DNA of 64,000 bases from NCBI RefSeq assembly GCF_024166365.1, contig NC_064841.1, positions 30,992,001-31,056,000 on the forward strand, read 5' to 3'. The translations under genes and the position numbers were made by a program. Positions 9,203 through 21,339 of the stretch are shown here, piece by piece. The stretch is from Elephas maximus indicus. Its lineage: Eukaryota > Chordata > Mammalia > Proboscidea > Elephantidae. The notes under the pieces were generated by a model, which was not told the origin of the DNA, made no database searches, and saw only the letters and a program-made list of their open reading frames with translations. Numbering within the stretch: the stretch's first letter is position 1; each line of letters opens with the position of its first letter.

Positions 9203-9363
9203 ATATAATAAATGTGACAAGTGCGACTTAGGAGTGACAGCATCCCAGACCCTGCTCCACTGTGCCATAACTTCTGGGCAACATGGTAAATCTTCAATGT
9301 ACTGCCAGCTTGTACCCAATTTTAGATAGCCAGGAGGCTGTTAGAAAAAGGGTACTTGTCATG
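9203..9363 (+). repeat. Local duplication, copy B
   Basis: Direct repeat of 8349-8502, ~850 bp away. Homology ends at the same GGTACTT where the LTR begins in copy A. Confidence 0.85.
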
Positions 9364-9630
9364 GAGTCAGTTACATGACTCGCCATTTTCTTCCCCCTCC
9401 CCATTTTCTGGAACCTATCTCAATGGATATAGCTTCTTTTATGTGTGCCTTCCAGCTGGCATCATGGCTGGGGGACAGCATGGAAGTCTGCCTACTGCCA
9501 GTCTCCCCCTGCACAGGTAGGTCCACTTAGCTGGGCTGTAAACAATGTTATGCATGACCCACTAACACCATGGTTGAGAAGACAAAAGTTCTTCTCCCAG
9601 CAATTTTGTACCCCAAACCTACATGACTAA

Positions 9631-9742
9631 TTGTATCTTTTTAACTCTGCTAACAAACCTCTTACTGCAGCATGCCCTCCTGACTTGCTGAGAAAGGGGG
9701 TGGTTAGCCCAGAGTTGTATCTTTTTAAACCTGCTAACAAAC
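9631..9742 (+). repeat. Short direct repeat pair, 84-bp spacing
   Basis: TTGTATCTTTTTAA followed by CTGCTAACAAAC occurs at 9631 and again at 9715. Probably part of an unclassified LTR-like element spanning about 9050-9880. Confidence 0.6.
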
Positions 9743-9896
9743 ATTAGGTCTCTGTGGTGGTGGTGGGGTGTTGTTCTGAGGCCTAAAGATGCAGCTGGGA
9801 AAGGAAGGAAGAAAACCATTGCCACCTGGCTTGTCCCAAGGACTGCCTACTCCTCGCAATTTATTGCCATGAACTAGATCCCTGTAGCAGATAAAA

Positions 9897-10058
9897 GGAA
9901 GCCCTGGTGGTGTAGTGGTTAAGAGCTACAGCTGCTAACCAAGAAGGCCAGCAGTTGGAATCCACCAGGTGCTCCTTGGAAACACTACGGGGCAGTTCTA
10001 CTTTGTCTTATAGGGTCGCTATAAGTCGGAATCGACTCAACGGCAATGGGTTAATGGG
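9897..10058 (+). mobile_element. AfroSINE, first of a same-site pair
   Basis: Typical short-form SINE between AGCAGATAAAA at 9886-9896 and 10059-10069. Confidence 0.9.
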
Positions 10059-10069
10059 AGCAGATAAAA

Positions 10070-10273
10070 AAGGAGCCTTGGCGGTGCAGTAGTTAAAGCG
10101 CTCAGCTGTGAACCAGAAGGTCAGCAGCTGGAACCCACTAGCTGATGTGAGGGAGAAAGATGTGGCAGTCTGCTTCTGTAAAGATTTACAGCCCTGGAAA
10201 ACCTATGGGAGCAGTTCTACTCTGTCCTATAGAGTCATTATGAGTCAAAATCAACTCACTGGCTATAGGCTTT
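10070..10273 (+). mobile_element. AfroSINE, second of a same-site pair (long form)
   Basis: Long-form SINE (GAGAAAGATGTGGCAGTCTG present) between AGCAGATAAAA at 10059-10069 and GAGCAGATAAA at 10274-10284. Confidence 0.9.
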
Positions 10274-10964
10274 GAGCAGATAAAGAAACTGATCTTAGAG
10301 GGGTTTAAGTGACTTACCAAAGTTAATTTTTTGCAGAGTTGGGACCAGCAACCAGGCTTCCCAACTACCAGTCCCCATGTTCTGTTCACTCTGTTGCACA
10401 TTAATGGGTTGGGTTATCTAGAAAAGATGACTAGCATTAAAACTTTGCCATCATTTTCTGTTTTAAAATAAAAGAGCATCCTTAATGGCTATTTGTCTGT
10501 GTCTGTAAGCTTGGTTCCTACTCATGATCCTTTCTCTACTTTGATGTGGTTTTGACCTGGAAAGTCCAATGTACTCTCCCTGTTTTATAGGCATTTCAAG
10601 GTCTATGTGGACACCAAAGAGTACAGGTATCTGCATGGCCTCTTAAGTGCTTGGTACTTTTCCCATGCCTTTTATATTATTTAAACCAGTGATCCTCAAA
10701 AGGGTGTAAGGAAGGGATATATGAAGTTTGAAAATAACCATATTTATCCCATTTGTTTATTTTCTGTTACTTACGTTGAATTTTCAAATAAAAAAGGAGG
10801 ATGTGAGAATTTTGTGTCCATGAAGGAAATTATGGCTTTAAAAATATTGAGAAATGTAACTCCCAAACATTTCCTGATTTACTCCCCTGATTATACTCAA
10901 TGTTGCACAAACTAATTTCAGTATTTGCCAAGGTAAATACAATTAGGTAGACTGGTGTGCCCCA

Positions 10965-11104
10965 GGAGCTGTGGTTGTTGTGCCAACTAAAAAGTTCGCA
11001 GTTAGAATCCACCAACTGCTCCATGGAAACCCTGTGGTGCAGTTCTGCTCTGCCTGTAGGCTTGCTATTAGTTGGAATCCACTCCACAGCAATGGGTTTT
11101 TTGG
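10965..11104 (+). mobile_element. AfroSINE
   Basis: Head GGAGCTGTGGTTGTTGTGCC, body CTCCATGGAAACCCTGTGG and tail TTGGAATCCACTCCACAGC. Moderately diverged. Confidence 0.85.
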
Positions 11105-11162
11105 CTCTTGCGTGGAAAGGAGAGAATTCTATAAACCACCACTGTCTCCCATGTTAAATTCC

Positions 11163-11335
11163 AAAACCAAGCCTATTGCTGTCAAGTGGATTCCATCTCA
11201 GAGCTACCATGTAGGACTGGGTAGAACTGCCCCATGGAATTTCCAAGGCTGTATTCTTTACAGGAGCAGACTGCCGCATCTTTCTCCACAGAGTGGCTGG
11301 TGGGTTGGAACCACTGACCTTTGGTTAGTGCTCTA
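11163..11335 (-). mobile_element. AfroSINE, minus, long form
   Basis: Tail CCTATTGCTGTCAAGTGG, TTTACAGGAGCAGACTGCCG segment and reversed B-box region; the head is truncated. Confidence 0.83.
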
Positions 11336-11599
11336 ATTAGCGATGTTAAATTACTTTAAATGTCAAAATTAAACTTTAATAGTATTTTGAAAATAGTAGC
11401 GGTCCTCCTTCCCACGTAAAGGGTGTAGGGATCTGGCTAGGGCATGGGCACATCCTTCTGTGTCTACTCTGTGGGGTCTCAGTAGTGCTGTGAGGAGAAC
11501 CAAAGCTTTCACTTCACTTGGTGGAGTTGAAGCTGTTTTCTCATGCCTTCCCTCTTGGGAGGGCGTTTTTGTTTGTAGTGTTACCGGAATAAGGTTCTT

Positions 11600-12185
11600 G
11601 CCTCTTACTGGTCAAGAATGAGCAGGTAAGGCACGTAGAGTTTTCCACACGAGCAAAGCTTTATTGAAGAGGCTTGAAAGCAGAGACAAGGAGGGCCTAG
11701 AGCAACACTTAACCCTCATCTCACAGAACAAAAGATGGGCCTGAGTTTTTAAAAGTTCTTGGGCAGGAAAAGATTTATGTTTCTTCATAGACACGGGTGG
11801 GGATATGTTAACTAAGGTGCATGCACGGCAGCTTTCCAAGATGGCTCTTGTCCTGGAGGCCTCTGGGATTAGTAACAGGACTTACGGGGCATCACCCCTG
11901 TGCAGTCTTTGATTCCCTAGGTTCGATTCCCTGGCTGGGGCTGCAGCCCTTCACTGCCCCGGTGGAAGGTCACACAGCGGTCACAGGTGGATGTTCTGCA
12001 CATGTCTCTGGCCCTGGTTTTCTCCAGCTGCTTCTGAAAGGCAACTTTAAAGAAGTTTGCTGGCTATTTTTAGATACCCTGCCCCACTGTTCTGGGGAAA
12101 GGCTTTGTTTCTGTGCCTTGGTCCATTTCTTGTTACTTTGTTTGCAGACTTGGGGGCCCCTCTGTTCTTTGTCTTATTAAGTCTC
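11600..12185 (-). repeat. Unclassified LTR-like block
   Basis: The left side has AAGCTTTATTGAAGAGGC, which on the minus strand gives an AATAAA signal as in a retroviral LTR R region. The right side ends in a GTTCTTTGTCTTATT stretch. The family is not identified. Open frames inside it show no known domain. Confidence 0.4.
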
Positions 12186-12259
12186 TAGGTTCCACCATCA
12201 ACCCCGTATTATCTCCCTGATAGTATAATTTATCTCTTTTTTACTTGCTTCTCTTCTAA

Positions 12260-12370
12260 CCACACCAGTCTCTTCACTATTTCTCAAACGTACCCTCTGA
12301 TCTCAGGGCCTTTGCTCCTTGTCTTACTAGTACCTTCATTTGTGTTGCCTCAAATTCTCATTTCTGTCTT
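12260..12370 (+). repeat. L2 fragment
   Basis: CTGATCTCAGGGCCTTTGCT is a typical L2 3' word; only ~100 bp is recognisable. Confidence 0.55.
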
Positions 12371-12409
12371 GTAACAAAAAGAAAACAAGAACAAATGAGT
12401 AGGAGGGTG

Positions 12410-12599
12410 TTAACCTGTTGTCCAGTCATTCCAACTCATAGCAACCCTATAGGACAGAGTAGAACTGCCCCATGGAGTTCCCAAGTCTGTAATCTTTACA
12501 GAAGCAAACTGCTACATCTTTTTCTGAGGAGCAGCTGGTGGGTTCAAACCGCTGACTTTGGTTAACAGCCAGCCCCTAACCTCTGCACCACCAGGGCTC
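12410..12599 (-). mobile_element. AfroSINE, minus, long form
   Basis: Contains CAACTCATAGCAACCCTATA, TTTACAGAAGCAAACTGC and the reversed head CACCACCAGGGCT. Confidence 0.87.
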
Positions 12600-13000
12600 A
12601 TTTAACCTGACTTAACTTGGCCCAAAACGGAGTCACTCATGCTGAGCCCCACATTAGTAATTCGAAACCTCACTTTATATTTCTCATATATGCGTAACCT
12701 TCCCAGGAGCCAAAACCCAGGTTAATCAATTGACTCTTGCATCAGCAGAAACCTAAAGTAGCTGATCAGGACGTGCACGCAGAGTTTAACTAGTTCAAAT
12801 TTTTCCCTTAATTGCAAATAAGGAAAGAAAATACCTGCCAGCCAATCTGAAATCTGAACAACATAGCTTCTTTGTATGTTTGTTGTTACAAAAGACATTC
12901 CACTTGTAACTTCTCTTCAGAACTCTTAGCTGACTCCAGATCAGATGTTGCTTGGTTCATGAAATGAAAAATAAAGCTTCGAGGTCATACATAAATTTAA
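12600..13000 (+). repeat. Unclassified LTR-like block (ERV1 type?)
   Basis: CAGCCAATCTGAAATCTGAA, later AAATGAAAAATAAAGCTTC, resembles the polyadenylation region of class I ERV LTRs. The match is weak and the boundaries unclear. Confidence 0.35.
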
Positions 13001-13026
13001 CAGTGTGAAAATTTTATCTTTAACAA

Positions 13027-13240
13027 GAGTATTGTGGTCAAGCATGTGGGCTTTTGAGTCAAACTAGCCTGCGTTCAAACCTAGCTGAGGGAATTTAGTA
13101 CAGGTCACTCAACTTTGGATGCCGTATGTAGATATCCTAAGACTTACCTTGAAGTATGGTTGTGAGGGGATACACAAAATAACATATGTAAGAGCAACTG
13201 GTATTAATAGAGGAGAGGTCTATCTTACTCTCTTTTCAAG
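13027..13240 (+). repeat. MIR
   Basis: TGTGGGCTTTTGAGTCAAAC, GCGTTCAAACCTAGCT and the later GTGAGGGGATACACAAAA follow the MIR order. Confidence 0.7.
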
Positions 13241-14055
13241 TGATGACTTAATAGCACTCTGAGTGGTGTGTTGTAGCTATCCCAACTGGAAGTGGATTTA
13301 ATTTGTGATTTTAGTAAGGGATATGTGGATAAGGATGGAAATGCTAATTAATGGTTTGTGAATTCTTATCTAACACTAATTATGAACTTGAATTTGATGC
13401 CCATCTGCAATAAATGTTCTAGATAATGCGTGACTTTCCTAAACTTTGTCTTATGGACTGTAGGTTTCTCCTTTTTTGATTTTTATGTGGGTTCCATGGC
13501 TATCTATATTAGAAATGTTAAAATGTCTAAGTATAGCTATTAAAAGTAAAGAAAACTCATCAGAAAAAATACAACAATGAAGAAATAAGAAAAGGCTAAA
13601 TTTTTCATATGATCAAGTTTTGAATGAGAATGTTATAGCTAAAAGGGAAAACATTACTTGTACATATCATTTGCAGAAAATAGTTGGATTCACCTTTTTT
13701 TTTTTTTTTTTTTTAAGAATGCAAGTAGTTTGCTAAAGTGAGCCAAGTGAGTTATTTTCAACCTTGGAAGAAAAACTCAATTAAAGCTGCCGTTGAACTG
13801 TAGTGGCACCGAGGAGTTCAGCTTGACCTCATATCCCAGATGATAACCATCTCTCAAGGGTACAAACAAGGAAGCATAGTTATCAAAGAATGAGAAATAC
13901 ATTTGTTCAAAGACCATTTACTGCTTTAACAAGAGGGGGATGCTGGCCAGAAATGTATCAGCACCTAACCCAGTGCTATTTATAGTTTTAACCTGTTCAA
14001 TGACTTGGGGGACAATTAAAAAATATCTTTGAAGTTGTAGGTATTCATCATCATA
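13241..14055. other. Repeat-poor AT-rich stretch
   Basis: No gene or clear repeat seen apart from a T run near 13698-13716. Confidence 0.4.
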
Positions 14056-14059
14056 TCTA

Positions 14060-14250
14060 ATAATGCCTACTTTCTAGGAGTAATTTATCTGACTTATTTT
14101 TCATGACACCCTTGTGAGATTAGGCAACTACCATTATCTCCGTTTTGCAAATAGAGAACTAAAACCCTGGGAGGTAAAATCACTTAAGAAAGGTCAGTGG
14201 CAGGCCCAAGAATTTAAACACACCCACTAAAGCTTTTAACTCCATTTTAG
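14060..14250 (-). repeat. MIR, minus
   Basis: ATTATCTCCGTTTTGCAAAT then a GGTCAGTGGCAGGCCCAAG block, the reversed MIR core. Confidence 0.6.
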
Positions 14251-14589
14251 CTTAACTACAGAAAACAAAACAAGAATGAAAAAATAAGAACCTCATACCT
14301 TTTCATTCTCATTTGGTGTTAATGGTCAATCCATTTTACCTTGTCTGCCTTGGTAAGGAAAGGTGTTTGAAATCAGGCTTTTCACAATATGGAATCTTAC
14401 TGCACTGGGAAGAATGAAATATCCACAAAGCTGTGCCATTCATTTAGCAAACAGTAATTGCCTACTCTGCAACATGTTGCATTGTTCAGAGTGTTGAGAC
14501 TTCATAGGTGGAAAACATATTTCCCATCTTTAAAAGTCAATGTTACTTTATTTTATTCCTCACTTTCCCACCTCTTTAAATGTCACTGC

Positions 14590-14983
14590 CATACACCCAA
14601 CCCTCAAACCAATTGCCTGGGCGCCTTCACTGATGTCTTACTCTCCCCTCACCCTACCACGTCCTCGCATCTAGCTAGAAAACATACCCTGAAGCCTTCC
14701 ATTCTTTCCATCTCCATTGCCACCGCCCTAATCCAGTTCACCATAATCTCCCGCTAAGACCTTCTAAATAGTCTCCCTGCTTCTTACTTTGCCCTCCACC
14801 CACCTCCAATTCATTCTACACGCAGCCAGAGTGATCTTATTAAAATACAAACTGAAAAATATTGTGAAACCCTTCAGTGGTTTCACATCGCACTCAGAAT
14901 AAAATCCAAAATTCTTATCAAAGCTTTGTATAATCTGGTCCTTGCTTACCTCTCCAGCCTCATTTTAACCCCGCTCCTCTTTC
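14590..14983 (+). repeat. L2 element, left part
   Basis: Words typical of L2 3' sequence include AGCCAGAGTGATCTTATTAA, CCTTCAGTGGTTTCACATC and ATAATCTGGTCCTTGCTTA. It continues after a SINE insertion. A 99-aa open frame here is an L2 by-product. Confidence 0.75.
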
Positions 14984-15183
14984 AGAGTCCCTGGGTGATA
15001 CAAATAGTTAATGAGCTTAGCTGCTAACCCAAAGGTTGGAGGTTCAGGTCCACCTAGAGGCACCTTGGAAGAAAGTCCTGGTGATCAACTTTCAAAAAAC
15101 CAGCTAGTGAAAACCCTGTGGAGCACAGTTCTACTCTGACATAATGGGGTCACCATGAGTCAGAAACGACTTGCCAGCAACTG
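14984..15183 (+). mobile_element. AfroSINE variant inserted in L2
   Basis: The head AGAGTCCCTGGGTGATACA and the middle differ from the common form, and the tail reads GGGTCACCATGAGTCAG. It is the same variant type as 34521-34735 and 61007-61222. Confidence 0.8.
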
Positions 15184-15545
15184 GACTCTTTCTTTCACTG
15201 TACTACAGACACACCAGCCTTCTTTCAATTCTTGCCAAGCTCTTTCTCACCTTAAGTCCTCTCTTGAAATTCCCTGCACTGGCACTTGTAGGTCCTGGCA
15301 CCTTCTCATCCTCAAGTCTCAGTTTAGATACCACCTTCTCGGAGTCCTCTCTGACCCCCTTTGCAAACAGGTTCTTCTCTAAAGGCATTCTGTTGGTTAC
15401 CTTCATAATACTTTTCCTAATTTGTAATGAATTATTTGCTTATTGTCTCTCTTTCACTGGGCTGTAAGCACAAAGGTAGGGTCTAAGGCATTTAGCTTAT
15501 TCATACATCTCTAGTGCTTAATATAGTATTTGCTGAATGAATGAA
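15184..15545 (+). repeat. L2 element, right part
   Basis: Resumes the L2 after the SINE and ends with the L2-type GGCTGTAAGCACAAAGGTAG and TTTGCTGAATGAATGAAT. Confidence 0.75.
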
Positions 15546-15549
15546 TATT

Positions 15550-18445
15550 GTTGGGCAGAGGACAGACCACCTAATTGTAACTGCTGTTTTACCAGCACAG
15601 CGGCAAGCTGCTAAGTATTTGTCTGCCAAGGAATAATGCTTTCTAGTTTTTTTCTGTTATAAAAAAAAGCTGAGAAGTAGGAAAACAATCACACTTCAGT
15701 AAAACTCATGTTATCATTTGGTATATTTCTAGTCTCTTTTTACATGCATATTTTACACGATCAGACTTAATATAATATGCATGCTTTATATAATTATATT
15801 TCATATTCTCCTTTTTTCACTTAATAGTAAGTCATGAGCATTTACTACTAAAACTTGCCCAGAACACTGGATCTGGTGACAGCTGTAGACCTTGAGTAGC
15901 TGTACAGATTAAATCACTGAATCTTTCCCAGAGTCCTTCTACTAAAATGAAGGACACACTGTATTTTCCCTGTTTTACCTTTCCTGATCCTCTTTCCTGC
16001 TGTGATTTCTCACCCACTGCCAATCAGTTTTTGACCAAGCAAGAGATAAAGATGACTGAAAGAGTAAAAGAAATAGAGAAAAATAGATGACTCACAACAC
16101 TGAATCCCTTCCCCAGATTACTTTCTTTGTGGCACAGGCATGTATGACTGGGCCTGAGGAGAAGGCACTGCCCTGGGTCTGGGAGTCAGCTGAGTTCTAA
16201 ATCACAGCAGTCAAAGAAATTAATGCAGAGGCTGGACAGGAACCTGACGTGCCTCTCCTACATCATGCTCTTCTGCATTCATTGGCAGCCATGCATGCGT
16301 TGTAGGTGGGATTGACTCACCCTTACCTAGATCCAGGAATAATTCTAATCCGTTCTCCCTCTCCATAGTGATCATTTCTGGGATGATCCAGTTGGAAGGA
16401 AGTGTAGCATTTTGGCTTAATGGGTGACTATTAGTGAAGTGAGGCTCTCTATCTCCCCTGGATGAGAATGAAGACGCAAGTAACCGATATTGCTGCTATT
16501 AGGCGGTTATAGCCAAGATGGAAGCCAGCCTAAGGACAGAGTCAACACATAGAGAGGTGAAGCCCTGAGTGAATTGTACTTAGAGCTTGCCCTTCCTCTG
16601 GACTGTTTAAATACATGAGCTGATAAATCACCTTTATCGTTTAAGTCAGTTGGAGTCGGGTTTTTTTTTTTTTTGCTTCTACTCAAAAGCACCTTAATTG
16701 ATACTGGAGGATTGAACGACCGCAATGTGATTGTTATCTTTTAAGTAATCATATTGTGGCACTGTTCTAGAAGATGGATTAAGGTGGCTTCTGCCCTAGA
16801 AGGAAACCCTCCCTGTAACACAGGAGACCTGCCTCAGAGACTTCTGGAGCCTGTTTTTCTCCTACTCGGTACTGCTCTGCCCTGGACGCAGACAGGTGGT
16901 GTTGCTAGTGCTAGAGGCAGGACTTGCAAGTTTTGGATACTATATTTGCAAGTAAATTTCCTTCTATTAGAGATGTTTCATAACTTCCAAGTAGTATGGG
17001 TATTGTTTAGAGTGTATAGTTTATCACTCACTGAGTTTGTGGTTATAATATTAAATAAGAGAGGCACAAGGGCTGTAATACTGGGGCAGATCCAATCTTG
17101 ACAACAGCTCTATGCTATTCAAGATTGTAGACCCAAGAGCTAGGAAGTTGGGGTCACAGAGTATGCTTTAAACGTTTATCCTCAGAGATGAAAGAATGCT
17201 TTTTTTTTTTTTTTTTTGGTCCAGTGTGTAGCTTTTCAATAATGAGATGTACAATAATGAAAACTGAGTTTTTCTGCCCTTCTCCAACTCCTACTCCCAT
17301 TCTTTCCTTTTCCCAGTACTAGCTATAATCTTATTTGGTTGATTGTTTATTATTTAGATGACTATTTGGAGTTCATACTCTTATCATATTACTCATATGA
17401 ATGGTGTTATAACTGAAGTGAGACTATTCTAACTTTTGTCTTAAAACTAATTTTTAAAAAGCAAGTGTTTAAAAAAGAGTTAAGTAAATGCTATTGGATG
17501 ACTATCCAACAAGCCATTCCTGTTATATTTTCCTTTGCTATATATTGCAACACCTGAATATAGCAGAAGGTGGCACTGTCGATGATAATGCTTCTCAATG
17601 TATGACTTTCATATTAACAGGTCTTCGCCTCCCTATTAGACAGAATGGTGTTCCTTGTTTTTACCTGTTCATTGATGTAGTTTTCTCTGCTGGTGCAAGA
17701 TATGCAATTAACACAGGGTTATATGGAAAAGTATTATGCAGGATTTTGTCTCAGAAAATGAGTAGAGAGATATTCAGGTTTGACATGCATAAACTTGTTT
17801 AGTTTATTGCAAGGCAGTTATGACAAGTAAGACCTCACAGCATTCATTTAGAATTTGCAATTACGATTACAATGTTAGTTTAATGGGTAGAATCCAAATC
17901 TTTAGACTTCATACTTTCACCTTTAACAAGAGGTCTCAGGAGGAAGGCTTGACCACAGCTGGAGTTGGCAAAAGTCCCTCTAGCTAGGGTCCAAGATTAG
18001 GGGTGGCAGACAGAATCTCAATTCCATCTCTACTTTCTCTCAGTAAATGAGCAGAAATTTAGGGTTTATATGTGAATTTGTCACCCTGACTCCACATGAC
18101 AAGGGCCAATGTGAAGTCAAAGACTAGTATGTTACATCTTCTACTGAATGACACATTAGAGATACTGAATGACACATCTTTTCTTCCAAGTTAGAGATTA
18201 GGGAGGTTTAACTATGTTATGTTTTCATGTGTCGCAGCATGCTGGGGCAAAGTGAACTTAAAGCTGTTTATAATCTTTATATACTTTACATGCTTCTATG
18301 TCTAAGTTCAAAAATTTCTAAATAACTTTCTAGTGAACTACAGGTTTCTAATGACTTACAGTTAATTTTAGAGAGCCTCACAAAGGTAGATGTTTGGATT
18401 TTTAAGTTCATATTATGAGTACTTATACACATGTACTTTGAAAGG
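15550..18445. other. Intergenic stretch, no gene recognised
   Basis: About 2.9 kb without a recognised gene. T runs occur near 16660-16673 and 17201-17218. Open frames near 16754-17101 and 17488-17802 show no domain, codon pattern or splice context I can support. Confidence 0.45.
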
Positions 18446-18448
18446 CAT

Positions 18449-20850
18449 GTTGTTGTTGCTGTCAGGTGCCGTTAAGTTGGTTCCAACTCATAACGACCCT
18501 GTGTACAACAGAACGAAACACTGCCAGGTCCTGCGCCATCCTCACAATTGTTAGGCTCGAGCCCATTGTTGTAGCCACTGTATCAGTCCATCTAGTTGAG
18601 GGTCTTCTTTTCTCACTGACTCTCTACTTTACCAAGCATGATTTCCTTCTCCAGGGATTGATCCCTCCTGATAACATGTCCAAAGTATGTGAGACTTAGT
18701 CTTGCCATCCTTGTTTCTAAGAAGCATTCTGGCTGTACTTCTTCCAAGACAGATTTGTTCCTTCTTTTAGCAGTCCATGGTATATTCAATATTCTTCGCC
18801 AACACCATAATTCTAAGGTGTCAGTTTTTCTTCTGTCTTCTCTATTCATTGTCCTGCTTTCACATGCATATAAGCAATTGAAAACACTATGGCTTGGGTC
18901 TTCAAGGTGACATATTTGCTTTTTAACACTTTAAAGAGGTCTTTTGCAGCAGATTTGCCCAATGTTGTTTGATTTCTTGACTGCTGCTTCCATGAGTGTT
19001 GGCTGCTTCCGTGAGTGTTGATTGTGGATCCAAGTAAAATGAAATCCTTGACAACTTCAATCTTTTCTCTGTTTATCATGGTGTTACCGGTCCAGTTGTG
19101 AGGGTTTTGTTTTCTTTATGTTCGGTATAAGCAATACTGAAGGCTGTCGTCTTTGATTTTCATCATTAAGCACTTCAAGTCCTCTTCACTTTCAGCAAGC
19201 AAGGTTCTGTCATCTGTATAATGCAGGTTGTTAATGAGTCTCTTCCAATCCTGATGCCACATTCTTCTTCATATAGTCCAGCTTCTTGGATTCTTTGCTG
19301 AGCAGACAGATTGAATAAGTATGGAGAAAGGATACAACCCTGAAACACACCTTTCTTGACTTTAAGCTATGCAGTATCCCCTTGTTTTATTTGAATGACT
19401 GCCTTTTCACCCATGTACAGGTTCCTTATGAGCACGATTAAATGTTCTGGAATTCCCATTCTTCACAATGTTATCCATAATTTGTTATGATCCACACAGT
19501 CAGATGCCTTTGCATAGTCAATAAAACACAGGAAAACATCTTTCTGGTATTCTCTGCTTTCAGCTAGGATCTATCTGGCATCAGCAATGATACCCCTGGT
19601 TCCATGTCCTCTTCTGAATCAGGCTTGAATTTCGGTCAATGTACTGTTGTAATCGCTTTTGAATGATCTTCAGTAAAATTTTACTTATATGTGATATGCA
19701 TAATATTGTTTGATAATTTCTGCATTCAGTTGATCACCTTTCTTTGGAATAGGCCTCAGTAGGGATCTCTACCAGTCAGTTGGCCAGGTAGCTGTCTTCC
19801 AAATTTCTTGGCATAGGAGAATGAGCACTTCCAGTGCTGCATCTGTTTGTTGAAACATCTCAATTGATAATCTGTCAATTCCTGGAGCCTTGTTTTTTGC
19901 CAGTGCCTTCCGTGCAGCTTAGACCTCTTCCTTCAGTACCATTGCTTCCTGATGATATGCTGCTCGTGAAGTGAGTGAATGTCAACTGATTCTTCTTGGT
20001 ATAGTGATTCTGTGTATTCCTTCCATCTTCTTTTGATGCTTCCTGCTTTGTTTAATATTTTCCCTGTTGAATGCTTCAATATCACAACTCGAGTCTGGAA
20101 ATTTTTCTTCAGTTCTTTCAGCTTAAGAAATGCCAAAAGTGTTCTTCCCTTTTGGTTTTCTAACTCCAGGTCTTTGCACATGTCGTTATAATACTTTATT
20201 TTGTCTTCTCGAGCTGCCCTTTGAAATCTTCTGTTCAGCTCTTTTACTTTATCATTTCTTCTATTTGCTTTAGCTACTTGACATTTAAGAGCAAGTTTCA
20301 GAGTCTCTTCTGACATCTATTTTGGTCTTTTCTTTCTTTCCTGTCTTTTTAATAACCTCTTGCTTTCTTCATGTATGATGTCTTTGATACCATTCCACAG
20401 CTCCTCTGGTCTTCAATCATTAGTGTTCGGTGTATCAAATCTATTCTTGAGATGGTCTCTAAATTCAGGTGGGACATACCCGAGGTTGTACTGTGGCTTT
20501 CGTGGGCTTGTTTTAATTTTCTTCAGCTTCAACTTGAGCTGGTATATGAGCAATTGATAGTGTGTTCCACAGTCGGCCCCTGTTTTTGTTCTGACTGATG
20601 ATATTGAGCTTTTCCATCATCTCTTTCCACAGATGCAGTCAATTTGATTCCTGTGTATTCCATCTGGTGAGGTCCATGTGTATAGTCACTGTTTATGTTG
20701 TTAAAAAAAGGTACTTGCAATGAAGAAGTCGTTGGTCTTGCAAAATTCTGTCATATGATCTCCAGCATTGTTTCTATCACCAAGGTCATATTTCCAACTA
20801 CCAACAATTCTTCTTTGTTTCCAACTTTCACATTCCAATCACCCCCAAGT
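18449..20850 (-). mobile_element. RTE/BovB-type LINE, minus, 5'-truncated
   Basis: The 3' end lies at the left (GTT-rich tail, then the shared SINE-like GTTCCAACTCATAACGACCC). The minus strand carries C-terminal LEEVQPECFLETRMARLSLT, an RT active-site-like YTDD around 19215, and the linker with ELNRRFQRAAREDKIKYYND and KGRTLLAFLKLKELKK. Homology to the plus copy stops within the endonuclease region near 20850. Many frameshifts and stops make it inactive. The largest surviving frame is 19933-20316. Confidence 0.88.
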
Positions 20851-21065
20851 GTCTGTCAGCAGTCCAGGTTTAGCCATGTAGACATCCCAGGGGATGGTAG
20901 GAGCAACCACCTGGAAGGCACCTGGGGACCTGAATGACCACGTGGAGCCGAGTCACCTAGAACACTCATCTCACACCTCCACACAGGAAGAGATAAACTT
21001 CTTTGCTATTTAAGACAATGCATTCTTGGATCTCTTTATTACAACAGCCTAACCTTACCCTAAGG
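20851..21065 (+). repeat. LTR-end-like sequence
   Basis: Resembles the 3' part of an MaLR-type LTR (CCTGAATGACCACGTGGAGC, similar to 57630-57655). Classification is uncertain. Confidence 0.35.
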
Positions 21066-21069
21066 AGCT

Positions 21070-21330
21070 CTAGAGGTGTTATTGTTAAGCACTGGCTCAT
21101 ATGATTGTGGGGGCTGGCAAATCCAAAATCTGTGAGTCAGGCAGCAGGCTGGAAAATCCAGCAGGATATTTATGTTGTAGTCTTCAGGCAGAATTCCTTG
21201 TCTCCGAGAAACCTTAGTTTTTGCTTCTAGGGCCTTCAACTGACTGGATCAGGCCCATCCACATTATTGAGGGTAATCTCTTTTACTTAGAATCATCTGA
21301 TTGTAAATGAGAATTACATCAACAAAATAC
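21070..21330 (-). repeat. LTR-like, same type as 44995-45585
   Basis: GGGGCTGGCAAATCCAAAATC and CCTTCAACTGACTGGATCAGG are typical of a common ERVL-class LTR in antisense. The family is not named with confidence. Confidence 0.45.
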
Positions 21331-21339
21331 CTTTTTAGT

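Noticed and set aside
9897..10273. Adjacent SINEs as a tandem duplication
   Set aside because: The two units belong to different subtypes and each is bounded by the same target-site word, so serial insertion explains them better.
14458..15467. Frames of about 100 aa around 14.5-15.5 kb
   Set aside because: They overlap an L2 element interrupted by a SINE.
17488..17802. 104-aa open frame in unique sequence
   Set aside because: No domain, no start context, no splice sites or neighbours to support it; length is within chance for 64 kb.
19933..20316. 127-aa minus-strand frame as a host gene
   Set aside because: It is the linker region of an RTE LINE; the same peptide pattern occurs in the plus copy at 41460-41750.
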